A stretch of DNA of 64,000 nucleotides from Telmatactis stephensoni (lineage: Eukaryota > Cnidaria > Anthozoa > Actiniaria > Isophelliidae). Position numbers and translations under genes: made by a program. The stretch's first letter is position 1. Each line of letters opens with the position of its first letter. The stretch covers positions 248,001 to 312,000 of the forward strand of contig JALIZF010001792.1 in NCBI GenBank assembly GCA_029948255.1, read 5' to 3'. Under the pieces are notes generated by a model. The model worked only from the letters and a program-made list of their open reading frames with translations. It was not told the DNA's origin and did not search any database. Of this stretch, positions 22,399 to 35,200 are shown one piece after another.

Positions 22399-22406
22399 AT
22401 GCAAAT
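22399..22406. promoter_or_regulatory. Octamer motif upstream of the glutamate receptor
   Basis: A perfect ATGCAAAT octamer (POU-factor site) lies 66 bp upstream of the receptor start codon. POU factors act in neural and sensory cells, so the position is suggestive, but a single 8-mer can occur by chance. Confidence 0.25.
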
Positions 22407-22913
22407 ATGACCCACATAAACATTGGAATTCATTTAGAAACCACCTTCATTTGAAATGTATTTGTCGGTTTACGAAAGGATGTCATATTTAACCAACTAC
22501 AGCACTAGTTTTAATAACCAAAATCCCTGTTAAAAGAAACAATCAAAACACAAATTAAAGTCTTCACGCAGCGAGTACATTTCAAGCCATTTCCGATACG
22601 CACTATTTTAGTGGCTCATGTATTAATTCTTTATTTTTTACAAATGCGTAACGTACAATCGTTATACGTCATATAGCTAGCAAACGGGTAATTGTATTGT
22701 ATAACAGCTTCAGCATGTTGTCGTTGATTATTGTACCTGCTCGTGGAAATTAAGACTTTTTGTTTTCTAGGTCTTTAAGTCTTCGAGACGTATTATACAT
22801 ACTTTATGTTGTTCATTAGTTCTCATTAACTTACAGTTATGGCATTTTTTAACATTTATCGTATATGAAATACACTGATTCTTATAAAATTATTGCTAAT
22901 CTTGATATATTTT

Positions 22914-23130
22914 GTTCTTTCTTTCTTTCTTTCTTTCCTTCTTTCTTTCTTTTGTTTTTGTTTTTTCTTCTTTCTTTCTTTCTTTCTGTTTCTTTCTTTT
23001 GTTCTTTTTCTTTCTTTCTTTCTTTCTTTCGTTCTTTATTATTTCGTTCTTTAGTTCTCTCTTTCTTTTTTGCTTGCTTGCTTTTTGTTGTTGTTGTTGT
23101 TACGTTTTTGTTTGTTTGTTTGTTTGTTTC
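22914..23130 (+). repeat. Pyrimidine-rich microsatellite cluster (TTTC)n, (GTT)n, (GTTT)n
   Basis: Successive CTTT/TTTC, TTG and TTTG runs with interruptions. It abuts the 5' edge of the LINE remnant. Confidence 0.9.
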
Positions 23131-23136
23131 AGTTCT

Positions 23137-23500
23137 TTCTTCCTCAGGGATAGTAATAAATTAGAAATTACTGCACATATATACCAAAGACGGATATTGT
23201 TAAAAGCAGTTTCTCGTACAGAGAAGCTATAGCGTGGAATTCAATTCCACCTGAAGTGAGATCCTCCACTACGAGAAACAGCTTTAAAAGAAATCTTGAT
23301 AAGTGGCTTTCTGACAGTGCTTCATAACTTTTTCTTTTGTCTTTAAGTAATCATTACTTCCTTAATATCTAATATTTTATATTTATTGTAGATATTTATA
23401 TATTCTTTATCATGTTACTGTCATGTAAAGAAGTTTTAACTTTTAAAACTATCGTATTGAAATAAAAGTGCATTAATTCATTCATTTATTCTTCATTCAT
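23137..23500 (+). pseudogene. 3' end of a non-LTR retrotransposon (LINE) reverse-transcriptase ORF
   Basis: Translating 23180-23327 gives PKTDIVKSSFSYREAIAWNS, continuing IPPEVRSSTTRNSFKRNLDK and WLSDSAS before a TAA. This is the C-terminal block typical of metazoan LINE ORF2 proteins (an 'aWNsLP' motif, then a short basic helix). The upstream part (LRDSNKLEI) is in another frame, so there is at least one frameshift and the element is 5'-truncated. A short 3' UTR ends in 'aataaaagtgcattaattca' and an ATTC microsatellite tail, as in CR1/L2-type elements. It is an inactive fragment. Confidence 0.7.
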
Positions 23501-24847
23501 TCATTCCCTCCTTCCTTACTCCCTTGCGTCCTTCCTTTCTCCCTTCCTTGAGTTCTTTCTTCATTCGCATGAGCCATCATTATAGATTAATTTAAAGACA
23601 TTCAATACATTAAAGACAAACAGATCGAACTACCTCAATAGATTTACTAAAAAAACACCTGACAGAAGAAAATTAAGGATCAATTTTAACCCGAAAAGAA
23701 AAATTATTTGACAATTAAGATGGCTATTTCGGTGTTCAAAATGTTAAAATCATCAGTCTTCAATATGTATAAAAGCCCATTAGGACTGAGTTCCAAAATA
23801 AAAGACTAGCTGTTTGTTCAAAGACAGGCTCCTAAAAAGTCCTCAAAGTAGTATATCCTGGTTCTAAAATAGTCCAAAATAGTGATATTCAATCCTTCCC
23901 GCTGATTGGCTCACTCTTGGAAGTCCTTTAAATGCTGTCTGGTGCTTAATAAAGTCTCCCTACAAATATGGTCGATTTTAATTGGATTGATTAAAGAAAT
24001 TAGGATAAAACCATTTTTACTATTTAAACTATGTCGTTGACGGATTACTCATCCATTAACCGATATTTTGCGGTTTGAACCCGTTATCACTGTGTTAAGA
24101 CCACAGCCAATTTGCTTGCCACAGGAAAACCGCATTTGCATGATAACACACTGTATAGGTTTGTCACCATGGAAACCAGTGTTGTTGGATAAAAATTGAC
24201 CAATCACGTTTAACGTAATTTATGTGATATGGAAGATGGAAAATCTTGTAAAAACGAAACATTTAAGATAACAGTTACTTTCCATCGATATATAGTGAAA
24301 AGTGTTTTAGCAATGTACTGGAGACTATAAATATTCATTTCAGAGCGATCAGAATCTGCTCATCTTGATTGCTTTTTTGATGTTTTTCTTTTTGCCTTTG
24401 AATTGAGCAGGCTAAATGCGGACAAAAGATGATCATTTCCAACATGCGTCCGCCTAGCACGACAGTGGTTTAACCGTTCCAGTAAATGAATGTCGAAATT
24501 TTTAATGCTGTTATGATATACACTTATTAATATACATTTCAAAAACGGTTTTCAGTCGAAAGGCTACTAGCCCACACGACAAGACCGAAAAGACGCGTGG
24601 GTAGACATAGTTACTCAGCTGCTCAGCTTTAATATGAATGTTTGGCAGTTGCAAATAAATGATTTTGTTGAATAAAGTTCCGTCAAGCTGGAATAAGTGT
24701 TGTTAATATATTGCAAATAAAGACTAAACCGAGTGCAAATATGCGAGCGTATTACACGATTTTGAAAGCCGTATTAAACGGTTTAGCGCGCGCAAAGGTA
24801 AGCTAGGTTTGTTTTGTTTTCCTTGAAGTTGGTCATAAAATAAACAA

Positions 24848-24965
24848 TTTATTACACGAAAAGTTGTGTAATACGGGTGAGCATTTTTACTCATCATTTT
24901 GCATTACAAATACTAAAATGACTTGTAAAAATACACACCCGTATTACACAACTTATCGGTGTAAA
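24848..24965. mobile_element. Palindromic MITE with TTATTACACG termini
   Basis: 'agttgtgtaatacgggtgag' is answered by 'cacccgtattacacaactta' and the ends by 'cggtgtaa'. A foldback of about 118 bp. Confidence 0.55.
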
Positions 24966-25309
24966 AACCTCTTTATAAACACTGGTTTTAAAAGCTTCTG
25001 AAATTCTACCCAAACTCTATAACATAAAAACGTAAGCTTGAGGTTTAGTCTTTCGTTCGAAAACTTTTTGGAAAAATTCGTATGTACCATTTTCTTCTAG
25101 ATTTACTTTGACTATATATTTAAAAGCTTCATAACAATTTGTGGGCTGTCAACTATTCACAGCTATTCCTATGACAAAAAAATACTAAAACTGACATAGA
25201 CTGGCAGTGTGATATAGGCTAAACATAAAACAGCTCATGGTTATGACACAGACAAGCAATATTTATGAACTTTATTAATGATAATAATAAATATTTTAAT
25301 TGACACTCC

Positions 25310-25553
25310 CCTGAAGGGGCTTTTCAGTGACAATCACTTCACACTCACTACCACTACATTCAATGTACTCTATATGCAACACTCAACTCACACGTTGATT
25401 TTTGCTGAGGGAGGAAAACTGGAGAACACGGAGAAAAACCCTCGCGGCAAGGGAGAGAACAACAACGGGCGTATGTGTCCCGAGCCGGGAATCGAGCCTG
25501 GACCACAACGGTGAAAGACGCGAGCGGTGGACCGCTACGACAACCTTGCCACC
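25310..25553 (-). repeat. tRNA-derived SINE
   Basis: The minus strand starts 'ggtggcaaggttgtcgtagc', has 'tttcaccgttgtggtccagg' and 'ctcgattcccggc' (B-box region), then 'ttttctccgtgttctccagt' and 'tcctccctcagc'. Same family as 18596-18790. Confidence 0.65.
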
Positions 25554-28404
25554 CCTTATTTTATTTCGGAAGGTTAATAAAGCTACATGCATGGTGCACG
25601 AAAGAGTTAATTGAATGTATAAATAAAATGCGATGAAATTCAGCTTCATTCCCATGTTATAATGAAACGAAGTCGAGAAGGAACAAGTGTAAGCAAAAGG
25701 AACCCAAGCTTTAAACTAGGTAAATTTGAGGGTTTTAAAATACCTCAGATGAGAAAATATTGGAGCTATATATCGATCACTTATCCAGAAAATATTGCAT
25801 AAGCAGATGAACCTCAACAACCAAAGTGAGCTAGTGGCAGAAGTGGTTTTGTGTCATATATATGTAAATTTAAGTTCTTTTTCTCATCTGGGTCTTCTTG
25901 TAGCCACAAAAATTGACAGTCAAATACTTGAACAAACAACGAGCCCGAAAAAGTTTCTTTCATGTTATCATCGAAACGTCCGACACTTTTACCGCGTTAA
26001 ACCATTTGCAACAAATGATGGAACCCCGACTTCCTATACGTAAAACATTTTGCAGAGACGTAGCGCATATACGAGACTCGCTGATTTAATTTGCAAAGAT
26101 CCATTTCCTCCGATTCAAACAGATTTTCAGTTAATCTTTGCTGTATTTTGCGGATCTTTGTCGGTGAAAATAAATCGCGGTCATTTAATTAGATAAACAA
26201 CGACAAAAGAACAACAAGGAATGAATTGAAACTTGTAACACCGTAAAAAGGATATAAGACAAAAGAACAAACCATGTTTGTGAAAACTGACTTTAAAAGG
26301 ATTAAGACAAACACATGCGATGGTGGTCGTGCCCGAGGGTTTAACGTGTTTTTGTAATGTGGTTGTCAGGGGTTGCCGCTAGCAGTACAAATAGGATAAA
26401 TGGCCGTTCTCATAAAATTTCATAGTGACTATTTTGAGAGATAGCATTCTTTTAAGGCAAGAGAAGATGAGGTAAGAGAAGTAAACGCGCGTAGGTTTTT
26501 GGACAATCATATGCCCCGTTTGATGCTATATTTAGAGTGAATCTGATTGGTCGAGAGCGCGCGAGCTTTCGCATTGCCTAAAGATCACAATGGCGGAAAA
26601 AGGGTGTATAACAAGTTTGTCGATGAAAAAGAGTTTAAACTTGAGAAAAAGGGCAAATGGAGTACAAAAAAAATTGAAAATGGTCTTGGTTAAGTCGAAG
26701 TACGGTGACGAGGTTCTAAAAATAGCATCAAACGGTGCATGTGAAGGGTCACGTGGACTCCTTCTCTTACCTCATTTTCTCGTGCTTAAGGTTGAAGACT
26801 TTTTTATTTGTGTCTTGTTAACTGTTCTTCAGCCGATGTTTTTCAAACAAACGTACCGAAATAAGCAGCATACAGTACAATATATACTTCACCAATAGGC
26901 TTTGCTATTCTGTTTTTGGCAACATTCATTTGTATATATATATAACACGTTATGCTATTGGCTCTATGAGATCGACAAGCCTAAAGGATTTTAAAGGATT
27001 AACTCCCTCGGGAAACTTAAACTACTTCGTTTAAAAATGAGAAGAATATAGACATGTTTCAAAGACGTTTTAATCGCTGTCGGGATACCAATTCTGAAAC
27101 TGTCTGAGATTGGGTATTAAGTTAGCGATCAATTTTATATCATTTAGTCAAAGTCGAACGGCACTGTCTTAGCTGTCATCACCATATTGAAATGTATTGA
27201 TTACTTAGTTAGAATGGTACTTTTTCGTATATCATTTCAGAAACGACCGTTTCGTCTTTGATCTTGAATTTTAGATCCACTGAGCGCTGTGAACGTTTTT
27301 GAACAAAATGAAAGAAAGCAATATCGAATTGAATTGAATGATATCTAGGGGAGTTTGTATTAAAGTCTTTTGCTAGCCCTTTAATCATCAGAATCTTAAT
27401 TGTTTGCAAACCGTGAACACCATTTTGCTCCTTCAGGCGGTGTGCCGTTGTTGTTTTGAATTCTTTAAAAGATTTCCGCGGATGAGATTACGTCAGCACA
27501 GCTTTGTAATGAAAAAGAAATAGCTCATAGATTAATTGTAATTATCTTTCGCTGCTCTTTATAAAAATCGCGACTTTAATCCAATTACCCCAAATAGCGA
27601 CTACAGCTCGAAAACAAACTTCTTTCTTTCATCAAGGTTCATAAACCGTTACGAACTTTATTAGAGTGGTAATATAAGCAGTTTTCGTGAAATTAAAGTC
27701 GAATGTTAAGTTCGTTGGACATAGAATGCGAAAGTCCTATTTTTTCCATCGATAGAAATCATAATAAAAACGTGAAAAACTGGCAGTTATTCGTGTAAAA
27801 CGTGATAAACAATTTCCATGAAACGTGACATTCCGTGAACCTTAATTTCTCTTTCCATCCTGTTTTGAACATGCTCTTAAGAATAAAAATAGCGTTTCTA
27901 CAGGATGTCAATAAATAAGAAACAGATAAAGAAATCGGTTGAAAGCCAAGTGATGTTTAGTTATATCACGAATATCGAATATGATTTTCACACTAATCTC
28001 TTTACACTGAGCTCCGACTAAGTAATATTTATCGCGAATCGAGCTCAGTTTTCCCGGCACAGTTAATGCGGTTAAGTGATTGTCCGTATTTAGTAAGTGA
28101 TATGAATAAATGAAAACGCGGAAAATAGTGCGAATTCGTATATCGCGCTTTTACATGCTAATGAGCTCTGAATATTCTAATGAGCTGTACTACCTTGCAA
28201 AAACTAATAAAACATAACTGTAGAACACAATTAACAGCAATATGTACGTAAGGGATTAAAATCAGTTTTATTTTTCATTTTTCAAAGTCAGCTACCCTTT
28301 CAGGATTCTATAGAACTGTTCAAAGCTTTGCTCACACCGGTTTAATGATCGACAAGGAATGGCTAAGAAACAAACAAACATACATACATACATACATACA
28401 AATA

Positions 28405-28497
28405 TAGCCTCCTCCGCAGGCAACTGTTCGCTTTTTCGCTTTGGGCCTCCTGTGTGTTCGCACAGGAAGCCCAAAAGGTTGCCTGCGGAGGAGGCTA
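28405..28497. mobile_element. 93-bp near-perfect foldback element
   Basis: Ends TAGCCTCCTCCGCAGGCAAC and its exact reverse complement. The inside is itself a hairpin (ttgggcctcctgtg / cacaggaagcccaa, loop tgttcg), so nearly the whole element pairs as one stem. Adjacent to a (CATA)n run. Confidence 0.75.
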
Positions 28498-28617
28498 ATA
28501 CAGATATACAAAGGTAAAGAAAGAGCACGCTATGCTCACCTGTATTTTTCAATTCCTGTTATTAACGAGCCCGTATAGTTATCATCGAGTATATTGAGCA
28601 ATAAATTGAGCCCTGGG

Positions 28618-28753
28618 CCCGGTTGTACGAAGGTTGGATAAAGTTATCCACCGGATAAGAGTTATCCACTGTATAGATTTTGTATAGATTTTATCCGCTG
28701 GATAAGGATTTATCCGCTGGATAGCGCTATTCACCCTTCGTACAACCGGACCC
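28618..28753 (-). mobile_element. MITE, 'ggttgtacgaaggg' family, full-length copy
   Basis: Bounded by 'ggcccggttgtacgaagg' and 'cccttcgtacaaccgg'. Internal order is the reverse of the 5029-5153 copy. Confidence 0.75.
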
Positions 28754-29020
28754 TGGTTGCTTGTTTTCTTCGCGCGCGCAGGCTTACATTATAGTTTCGC
28801 AGTTTTGGTCTCCCTGTGCCTTCAATGCGCGCGCATTCAAACGAACGTCATTATGTCGTCAACAATCACGTGATTGATTTGTTCAAACTCATTGAGAAGT
28901 CAGGCGGTGTTTGATGTTGTTGTCATCTGTTCAAAGAAAAGTAAGGGCATAATTGCACCACTATCTAAAACAAAACTATTGATAAATGAACGACTGGTCG
29001 AGTGCCTGACTCAACAGATA

Positions 29021-29163
29021 GAGTAGATTTCGTATGACTGTGAAAACGGCACCGCACGGTCACGGCACGGTTACGGCAGAAATTTTTTTATAGATATCCT
29101 GCATGGCACTGACACGGTTACGGCACGGCGCGGTCCGTTTCACACTCATAAGAAATCTGCTCT
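29021..29163. mobile_element. MITE, GAGCAGATTT family, well-preserved copy
   Basis: 'gagtagatttcgtatgactg' ... 'ctcataagaaatctgctct', with 'gcacggtcacggcacggtta' and its inverted partner. It ends about 90 bp upstream of the ankyrin gene start codon, so it may form part of that gene's promoter region. Confidence 0.75.
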
Positions 29164-29252
29164 AGATGATTTAACAAGTAATTGCAGTTGTTAAATGATG
29201 TTCTTTCCTGTTCAGTTTGACAAACAGAACAAAACTTTTCATCTAATGAAAT

Positions 29253-32200
29253 ATGGCGGTGGACTTGGTGTACCACGCCTCGAAAGGACGATCATCTACT
29301 GTTCGTAAAATTCTTGAGGAAGGAATTCATCCCGATGCTTGTAACGATAATGGAGAGACAGCGCTGTTTCACGCCGCTTTGTCAGGTAAAACAGGGACCG
29401 CGAAAGTCTTGTTGACATATGGTGCCGATGCTAACAGGTAGGCCAATTGAAATAATACCAATTACTATGAAGTAACTGCTCTTCTGAAGTTTGCAACGCA
29501 ACACTGTTGTGCGAAAAGGTCCACGATTTTGTTACTCGTATTGCTGCAATTTAAGGAAGTTCGAGGACAAGTTTATTTTCACGTTTTTTCCATTTTTTCT
29601 CGAGCAAGCTTCTTGCTTCTTGCTTCAACCTTAGCTTTTTTTCTTATGACTTTTTAATACCTGGCTTTGACTTTTCGTTATGACCAGTTCTGCATCTAAC
29701 CTGGCCTCTCTTAATGTCCGGACACACGATACAACTTTCTCTGTAACACTGCACGCAACACAGTTGTACCGTGTGTCCAGTGTAAAGAATCAGTATTTTC
29801 ATTAGGTGTTCTCGAAATGGATTGTCTCCTATCAACGCTGCATGTCTTGATGACAATGTAAAAACGTTAGCCTTACTAATGAACTACGGTGGGCGTCTTG
29901 ATGCCGCAGAGGGCGACACCAACGAGTCTGCAGTAGTGTCAGCTCATAGGTATAAAAGTCATCGAGTGATAAAGTACCTTACTGACCTCAAAACAAAAGC
30001 TCGTCTGAAACTACCATGTCGATAATGTTGTTGTTGATGCTACAGAGACTGATTACAAAGAAAACAAGCAGGTAATATTGAGACTCTTTGTTGGGTGGTG
30101 TGCTTCTTTTCATGACATATTGGCGACAGTCTTATCCCAGGTTTCGCAACCGCGACGCAAGACGCGACGCAATATATCGGTGTTACAAAGCAACCTACAG
30201 CATTCACCGATTAAAGAATCAGATCAAGAGGACGAAAAAGGATGAAAGAGAATAAAAGACGGCACTGTGCGCGCTGATTAGATTTAATTAGCCAAAGCGA
30301 CGCGACGTGAACGCGAACAGGACGTGAGAAAACAAATATATATATATATATATATATCACGTGCGTTTCTTATGCAACTATCTTGACAACGTCGCGACGC
30401 CACTTTCAGGGCGCCATTTCACTTGTTTTCGCATCCTCGTCTTTACTTAGGGGACGTCAATGATCTTTTGAACAAGATTTGTCAACGTACATGGCGTTCT
30501 CTTTTCAGCGTCAGCATTCTTAAGAGGACGTGAAAACAAGTAAAATGGCAAAGTACGTAGCGACCTAAACGTCAACCATTTGACGTCTGTAGAGGAAGTG
30601 AAAATACAGTGGTACCACATTGGGCATAACGGTCACCCATGGCCAGTTATTACATTACGGACATGGAATTCTGTCCCGGCCTGTTAAAATGCCTATAAAA
30701 CTACACTGTTAATAAACCGTTTAATACGGACACCTATGGTTAATACGGGCGCTCCGCCTCATCTCCATGGTGTCCGTACCGTATTAACTGCGTTTCGCTG
30801 TACAAGTCAAATGGTATCCTGAAAGCTTCGTAGCAATGGTCAAGGTCAAGGTCAAGGTCAAATTTTATTTACAGAAATCACAATACAGATTTACATTACT
30901 CCACTGTGCAATGTTGCGACGGTAGTTAAGACGTAATTGAGTGTAAGATACTATTAAGGAGCTTAAGTACGAGACGTTTTTGTCAACACGAACGTCACGC
31001 GCGTATATACATTTTTGATCGTGTGCGTGCCGATATAGATGGGGTTCCCGTTCGCGCTGAAACTTTAATTGAGGTTTGCTCATCTCGTTTGTTTGGGACA
31101 GTTAAATCCATTCTATCATGGTTGAATATTGCAATATGTAACTTGCCATGCCGTTCTTGACTGCCATAGCAGTATTCGTATGAGTGTGAAACAGATGGCG
31201 CCGTGCAGTAGCGTGTTTGGTCAGTGCATGCGGTGATCGGGGGCATGATGTCTATAAAAAACATTCGAAATTCCTGCCGTAACCATGCCGAGCCGTGACA
31301 GTGTCACGTCAGTGCATTGATGTCTATAAAAATATTTGTAATTCGTGCCGTATCAGTGGCGTGCCGTGACACGTGCGAAAATGGCTCAAATACTGATTCT
31401 ATACGTCACGCACCTGCAATAAAACACTTTCTTTCATCTAATTTCTCAGAAAATGATAAAGCTTACGAGAAGACAAGAAAATCCTGGAAATTACTCATCT
31501 CTTCCCTGTATTGACCTCGATGAGTTAAAGACACTACATGAAGGCAAAAAGTTTGTCTTTACTGCACCCCACTGTGACATTCCGCTGTGGCACGTGGCAC
31601 AGGGTTCCCGTTACATCCAAGAGTCTAACTAATGTTTCCTATGCTGAAGAGATGAAGAAAGAAATGGACATACTGCGGTAAATAAGACAGTCCACTTTGC
31701 TGCAATTTTTGACTCCGCTGAAAACTTGAGTAATCTCCTAATACCTAGGGATAACTCTGTGTTTCAATAATAACTGTTTATTTAAGTGTTCATGTCTTCT
31801 AGCGCTTGCGCACTAATTGGGAGTCACTATACTCTCACACACTACCACTACATTCTAATATTCCATGCATACAACTCTCAGCTCACTGGTTGTTTTTTAC
31901 TGAGGGTGGAAACCGGAGGACCCGTACTTGTGGAAAAACCATCGAAGAAAGGGAGATATCCCGTCCGGAGGTCTGGGACTACCGAGATGAAAAACCGGCG
32001 CCCTCACTTCTCGCACACCGCATCGTTTCTGGTTTTCAATACGTTCACTATACCATCTTAAAAACAACTATCAAAATTTCTATGTAAATAAAGTAAACGA
32101 AGTCATAGATCGTTTTTTAAATTTCTGACATCCTGAAATAGACCGCTTAGAATAACAATTAACGAAAAAAATCCATTGTAAAATCAACATTTTTGGAAAG

Positions 32201-35200
32201 TATAGGCGGATCTCTTCTGACGTAATCTTTGCATTTCTATTTCTAAGTTTCAAACAAGCAGATTTCCGAAATAGGACGAAGGCATCACTTTCAATAACAT
32301 CTAAAAAAGTGAGCGTTATCGCTTTAACAGCTTTTGAGAAATTGGTGTTTTGGTTTACAAAATTTCACAGTAAATGTATGGCAACTCTTGCCAATTTCGA
32401 AAAGTTTGCAACTTTCAAGTCTTCCAACTTACTGAAATCTTACTGAAATTTTCTCCGGTTCAAATTTTCAGACTTTTGTAATATGACATTCTCTCTTTAT
32501 ATTTCTGGTACTTTTTGTGTGTGGCGTATAAAGTGCGACTTTAAGACTATTTATGCAGATGAACAAAAATGGAAAGAAAACATTTGCCTATATATAGCTG
32601 AAAAACGTATAGTTTACAAATAGATTCCATTTTTTCATGTGCCTGTACTCTAATAGATGCATAGGTGACGTCATAATGTGGCGAGAACAAAAAGGACACC
32701 ATTAGACGAATCGAGTGGCGTAACTGTTGTTCTCTCCTCATTTTGACGTCATCTGTGCATCTACTAGAGTACAGACGCACGGAAAAATGGAATCTATTTG
32801 TTTTATATAATATTTGTCAAAATATGTTAACCAATGAGCGCACTAAGCGTCATCAATAGCGTCATCTATGCGTATAAGTACTGTAATTACACACGGTTCT
32901 CAAACAACCAGAGCGCGAGTAATATACAACTATATATATTATATAATTATTAATTAAAAATACATTAGTAATTCAATTTGGAGAAAGCTCATGAGCTATT
33001 AGTATGACAATGATCATTAATACTGTGTTCGACGTCTTTGCTTTGCAGGTTCCTTCGTCATGCTAATATTGTATCGCTTATAGCAGTCATTACTGGACCA
33101 GTTGCACAGCATATAAGTTCCGTCTTTGATTTCTTCAAGTTAGGAAACTTGTATCACATTCTACATAAATCTGATACTTCCCTGCATCTATTTGACCGAC
33201 TACAAATCATGCTAGATATTACAAGCGCCATGGTATATGTCCATGACAAGAATATGATTCACTGCTACATAAATTCCTACAGTGTTTTTGTCAGTGAAAA
33301 GACTCGAGCAAAATTAGGGAATTTTGAGCATGCGCAGAAGATTGATGAGTGTATGGCCAAGGGAAGTAACGAGTCGGTAGGGATTGTACATTTAGTTGAC
33401 CAACATCCGTGGATGTCTAGCGAACAGCTGAAGGGTTACCCTGCTGATAAAATTGGAGATGTTTATAGGTAAGACATATACAGAAGGACCTCGCTAACTC
33501 GAACTCACAGGCAAAGCTTAAGTTTGTTCGAGATAGCGGGGGTTCGAGATAACCGATGATAATAGACTGAAAATAAAACGATTCAAAGGAAATGGGTTTG
33601 TGTTCGAGATAGTGGGGGTTTGAGATAACCGATAGTAGTAGACTGAAAATATAACGAAGAGAAATGGGTTTGTGTTCGAGATAGCGAGGGTTCGAGATAA
33701 CCGATGGTAATTGACTGAAAACAAAACGATCCAAGGGAAATGGGTTCGCGTTCGAAATAGCAAGGTTTTCTAGTCAACCAGATTCAAGCCAGCGGGAGTC
33801 TAGTGTGCGTTTTATGAGGCTGAGATTTCGTACGAGTGTAAAACGGACTACGTCCGGGACCGTGTCAGTGCCGTGATGTCTATAAAAACATTCAAAATTC
33901 TTGCCGTAACTGTGCCGTGTGTTGTCTCTGCCGTTTTCACAGTCATCTATCAATCTACTGTATTATTACACATACCTACATGTACGTTATTATTGGTGTT
34001 GGTTCCTTGACAAAACATTTAATAGAATGATCTATGACGCCATAAATACAATAATCGATGACGTCAACCGCAAAACAAATGATGACATCGTCATCATATA
34101 ACAATTTATGCCGAAAATATATGACGTCATCCATCAAGCAATGTATGACTTCCTAAGCTTGCTTTCCTCTTGCTCAACATCTCCCATCGTATTTATATCA
34201 CAGTACAGAGGCATGCGTGCGCGTTTTATATTGCTTTTATAAAATATTTTCGAGGTTTTTGTGCGAGCTATGTTTCTGTCCTCTGATATAAACATCTTAG
34301 TCAGCCAATCAGCGCGCGCGTTATACCTCAAATATTTTATAATTGAGGAATATAAAACGCGCGCACATGTCTCTGTTCTGTGATATAAACACGATGGAAG
34401 ATGTAGAGCAAGAAAAATGCAAGCTACGGAACACGAGGCGTAGCCGAGTCTTTCTCTTGCTTTTCGAGTGCTCTACATCTTCCATCGTGTTTATATCACA
34501 GTATAGAGACATAAGCGATCGTTTTATATTGCTTTTATAAAATATTTTCGACGTTTTTTGAGCGAGCCATGTCTCTGTCCTCTGATATAAACATGGTAGC
34601 CAGCCAATCCGCGCGCGCGTTATATCTCAAATATTTTATAAAAAGGGATTATAACTCAGTTTTATGTATATAAACTAACTCTCAGAATATAGTATTGCGT
34701 TGTTTAGGTTATATTTAGTTCAGGTCTCTTTCAAAACTCACTAGGTTTCTTTGACTTGATAGTTTTGGAGCCTTGTTTTGGGAATGTTTAACTAGACATG
34801 TACCATGGTCGTGGTTAGCAGAGAAATCAGTTAAAGCAGCCGTGTGTGATGAGTGTCAGCGCCTTCCATTGATGAAAGAATGGCCTAAGTACATCTCAGA
34901 AATAGTCAAATCCAGCTTAGGACCCGAGGGGGAACGACCCGACTTCATCACTCTCAATGAACAGATTCAATGTATAAAAACATATGGTTGGTCATGCACG
35001 ACAACCGTCTTGGACAACGCCTTCGATATGTGGTTTTATGGAAAGAAGAGATTTTCTTTGCGTCGAAAGAGCATGGGTCCTTTGGCTTCAAAGATCTCGG
35101 GATTGGTGTCAGAATTTAGCATTGACTTTTTTACGGAAAGCGAAGATGGTTCAACCATCCGTGTATTGGACTCACGGAGAAAATCGTCCATGCATGCGCA

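Larger units (their letters stand above)
22340..29250. other. Intergenic region between divergent genes, repeat-rich
   Basis: Lies head-to-head between the glutamate receptor (minus) and the ankyrin/pseudokinase gene (plus). Contains pyrimidine-rich microsatellites (22914-23130), a LINE 3' end (23137-23500), a palindromic MITE (24848-24965), a SINE (25310-25553), two foldback elements (28405-28497, 28618-28753) and a GAGCAGATTT MITE (29021-29163). I see no convincing exon in 23500-28300. A 102-codon frame at 26590-26898 has no recognisable features. Confidence 0.55.

Noticed and set aside
26590..26898. 102-codon frame beginning MAEKGCITSL
   Set aside because: No recognisable domain, no splice context and AT-rich surroundings; could be a transposon fragment but there is no support.
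33417..33777. Minus-strand frames with repeated SNPHYLEHKPIS-like segments
   Set aside because: Repetition comes from the 70-75 bp minisatellite read in three frames.
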